From an uncultured Collinsella sp. (GTDB taxonomy: Bacteria; Actinomycetota; Coriobacteriia; Coriobacteriales; Coriobacteriaceae), in the NCBI GenBank assembly GCA_902468695.1, contig CABQZS010000256.1, forward strand, positions 1 through 7,462: a stretch of DNA of 7,462 bases, read 5' to 3'. The translations under genes were made by a program, and so were the position numbers. The number at the start of each line of letters is the position of its first letter. Positions within the stretch are counted from its first letter, which is position 1. Of this stretch, positions 6,282 to 7,462 are shown piece by piece. A model generated the notes under the pieces. It worked only from the letters and a program-made list of their open reading frames with translations. It did no database searches and had not been told where the DNA came from.

Positions 6282-6297
6282 AGCCGCGCGGGCGGCT
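6282..6297 (-). terminator. Weak terminator-like hairpin after the ECF ATPase gene
   Basis: AGCCGC (6282-6287) pairs with GCGGCT (6292-6297) around a 4-nt loop, about 20 nt after the ATPase stop codon on the minus strand. Only TT follows the stem rather than a T-run, so termination would be inefficient or factor-dependent. Read-through into the phospholipase-like gene is possible. Confidence 0.3.
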
Positions 6298-6317
6298 ACG
6301 CACGCTCTACGCAGCAA

Positions 6318-7112
6318 CTAGTCCGTAGCACCGCTTTCGGTTCCATACGACGGCGAAGGTGCCTCGACCACATGGTGATATCGATCGATATAGATTGCAC
6401 GGGCACCCAGGCGTCGCACCAAATCCTGGTGATGCGTGCTCATCAAGACCGTCTTACCCGCCGCGACGTAGGCCAGCAAGAAGTTGACCACGATGTCGCA
6501 TGAATCCTCGTCGAGTCCATTGGTAGGCTCGTCGAGGACCAAGATATCCGGGTTCATCGACACCACCGCAGCCAGCGCAACGCGTTTCTTTTGCCCGCCC
6601 GAGAGCTGATAGGGAGAGGCATCGGCAAGGTCGACAACCTGAAACAGCCCCATGGCATCGCGCACGCGGCGCTCGAGCTCGTCTGCCGGCAGCCCCATCT
6701 GCGCGGGACCAAAAGCAACTTCCTCGCCCACCGTAGCGCAGAACAGCTGAGCATCGGCATTCTGGAACACAAAACCTACGCGCTGATGAAAACGCTGAGC
6801 GGCCGCGGAATCCTTTAGAAACGCCGCATCGATCACGTGCCCGTCAAACAGGTATGCCCCTGCGTCCGCGAGCTCAAGGCCGTTGATAAGGCGCATGATC
6901 GTCGTCTTGCCACAACCGTTAGGACCAAGCAGAGCAACGAGTTCACCACGATCCACCTGCAGCGAAACGCCGTCGACCACCGTATGACCCGCATAGGAAA
7001 ACACCACGTCGCGAAACTCGATGAGCGGCGTGGTCTCGGCGCCGGCAGCACCGCTCGCGCACATCGCGCCATTTGTATCGTTTGCCAAAACGTCGCCCTT
7101 CCCTATCCACAT
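6318..7112 (-). CDS. ECF-type ABC transporter ATP-binding protein (CbiO/EcfA family)
   Basis: This cytoplasmic ATPase powers vitamin or transition-metal import together with a T component and a substrate-binding S component. In the 264-residue form the Walker A motif GPNGCGKT is at 63-70, the Q-loop in VFQNADAQLF at 115-124, the ABC signature LSGGQ at 170-174, Walker B LVLDE at 191-195, and the switch histidine in STHHQD at 225-230. The FQNADAQLF and TVGEEVAFGP wording is typical of CbiO/EcfA. A start at 7277 is rejected because it would overlap the upstream gene by about 145 bp. ATG at 7112 is given; it lacks a strong ribosome binding site. A TTG at 7088 with GGGAAGGG 7 nt upstream is a serious alternative and would remove eight residues. 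The gene lies 20 nt behind the T component. The order T then single A resembles cbiMNQO-like metal units, but the substrate cannot be read from here. Confidence 0.93.
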   Translation of the reverse strand: MWIGKGDVLANDTNGAMCASGAAGAETTPLIEFRDVVFSYAGHTVVDGVSLQVDRGELVALLGPNGCGKTTIMRLINGLELADAGAYLFDGHVIDAAFLKDSAAAQRFHQRVGFVFQNADAQLFCATVGEEVAFGPAQMGLPADELERRVRDAMGLFQVVDLADASPYQLSGGQKKRVALAAVVSMNPDILVLDEPTNGLDEDSCDIVVNFLLAYVAAGKTVLMSTHHQDLVRRLGARAIYIDRYHHVVEAPSPSYGTESGATD

Positions 7113-7132
7113 CGACGGCTCGACCGCCCGCG

Positions 7133-7462
7133 CTACAGCACCGCGCACAACACGGCGAGCAGAACCACAACGGCTGCGTAAACGGCATCGCGCCAGCCAA
7201 ACCCGGCGCGCGCGGGAGCCGGATACGCACCGGCAAAGCCGCGGCAAAGCATAGCCTCGTCCATCGCGCGGCTGCATTCCATCGCCTTGATAAAGGTCAT
7301 GCCCATGATACCCGCGATCGAATCGGTACGCGAAAATCCCTCAGGCGCACGGCCAACGCTGCGCAGCATGACCGATTCGCACAGATTGTGCGCCGTGCGA
7401 CCCAGCACCTCGATGTGCTTGAGCGCCATATCAAACGTAAAGATGACCTCGTCGGGCAGATG
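7133..7462 (-). CDS. ECF transporter transmembrane T component (CbiQ/EcfT family), C-terminal part
   Basis: The frame is open to the right edge, giving the last 109 residues. The segment MLRSVGR and, later, AMLCRGFAG correspond to the two Arg-containing coupling motifs (A-R-G type) with which T components touch their ATPases. They flank the family-typical helix GIMGMTFIKAMECSRAMDEA. The protein ends with a hydrophobic helix (WRDAVYAAVVVLLAVLCAVL). The T component forms the membrane scaffold linking ATPases to the S component. It is followed after 20 nt by the ATPase gene, so the two are co-transcribed. The N-terminal helices and any S-component gene are outside the window. Confidence 0.85.
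   Translation of the reverse strand, partial: HLPDEVIFTFDMALKHIEVLGRTAHNLCESVMLRSVGRAPEGFSRTDSIAGIMGMTFIKAMECSRAMDEAMLCRGFAGAYPAPARAGFGWRDAVYAAVVVLLAVLCAVL

Noticed and set aside
5525..6328. A 267-codon plus-strand frame opposite the phospholipase-like gene
   Set aside because: No recognisable domain. The minus frame carries conserved family residues.
7113..7277. Upstream extension of the ECF ATPase to an ATG at 7277
   Set aside because: The added residues are Arg/Cys-rich shadow sequence of the overlapping T-component frame, which shows genuine family motifs.

Overview
The window reads as chromosomal core DNA from a high-GC Gram-positive bacterium, most likely a Coriobacteriia member (Collinsella-like). 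That assignment is an inference from protein style, GC-rich codon use, GGAGG-type ribosome binding sites and gene content. No rRNA, marker gene or database search backs it. There are no mobile elements, CRISPR arrays or tRNA genes.

Layout from left to right. (1) The start of a minus-strand gene, probably rsgA (ribosome-assembly GTPase), runs off the left edge. It uses a GTG start at 376. (2) A short stretch holds a clear minus-strand terminator (425-458) and about 144 bp of unexplained sequence. (3) A large minus-strand P-type cation ATPase (603-3284, 893 aa) keeps all catalytic motifs and the SERCA-type calcium ligands. (4) A 441-bp divergent intergenic region (3285-3725) separates the ATPase from a plus-strand pyruvate kinase gene. 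(5) pyk (3726-5186) ends at a textbook terminator (5215-5252). (6) A convergent intergenic stretch may hold the tail of a lost plus-strand gene. (7) A minus-strand zinc-dependent phospholipase C-like protein follows (5390-6238). (8) The right edge holds the last part of a minus-strand ECF transporter operon: an ATPase (6318-7112) behind the 3' end of a transmembrane T component (7133 to beyond the edge). The T-then-A order resembles cbiQ-cbiO metal-uptake units.

The most interesting item is the ATPase 5' leader. On the minus strand it can fold into two hairpins. One lies inside a 12-bp stem that buries the ATPase Shine-Dalgarno sequence. The whole 7-nt loop of the other is perfectly complementary to part of the first one's loop, which predicts a kissing-loop interaction. 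An alternative pairing competes with both hairpins. Three positions pair as G-U only on the minus strand, which fits an RNA made in the ATPase direction. I do not recognise it as a known riboswitch class. It is a good candidate for an undescribed cis-regulatory RNA, possibly metal-responsive, controlling a cation pump.

Functionally the genes are mostly independent: ribosome maturation, cation export, the last step of glycolysis, a lipase-like hydrolase and micronutrient import. Cation handling is the only theme shared by the ATPase and, possibly, the ECF unit.
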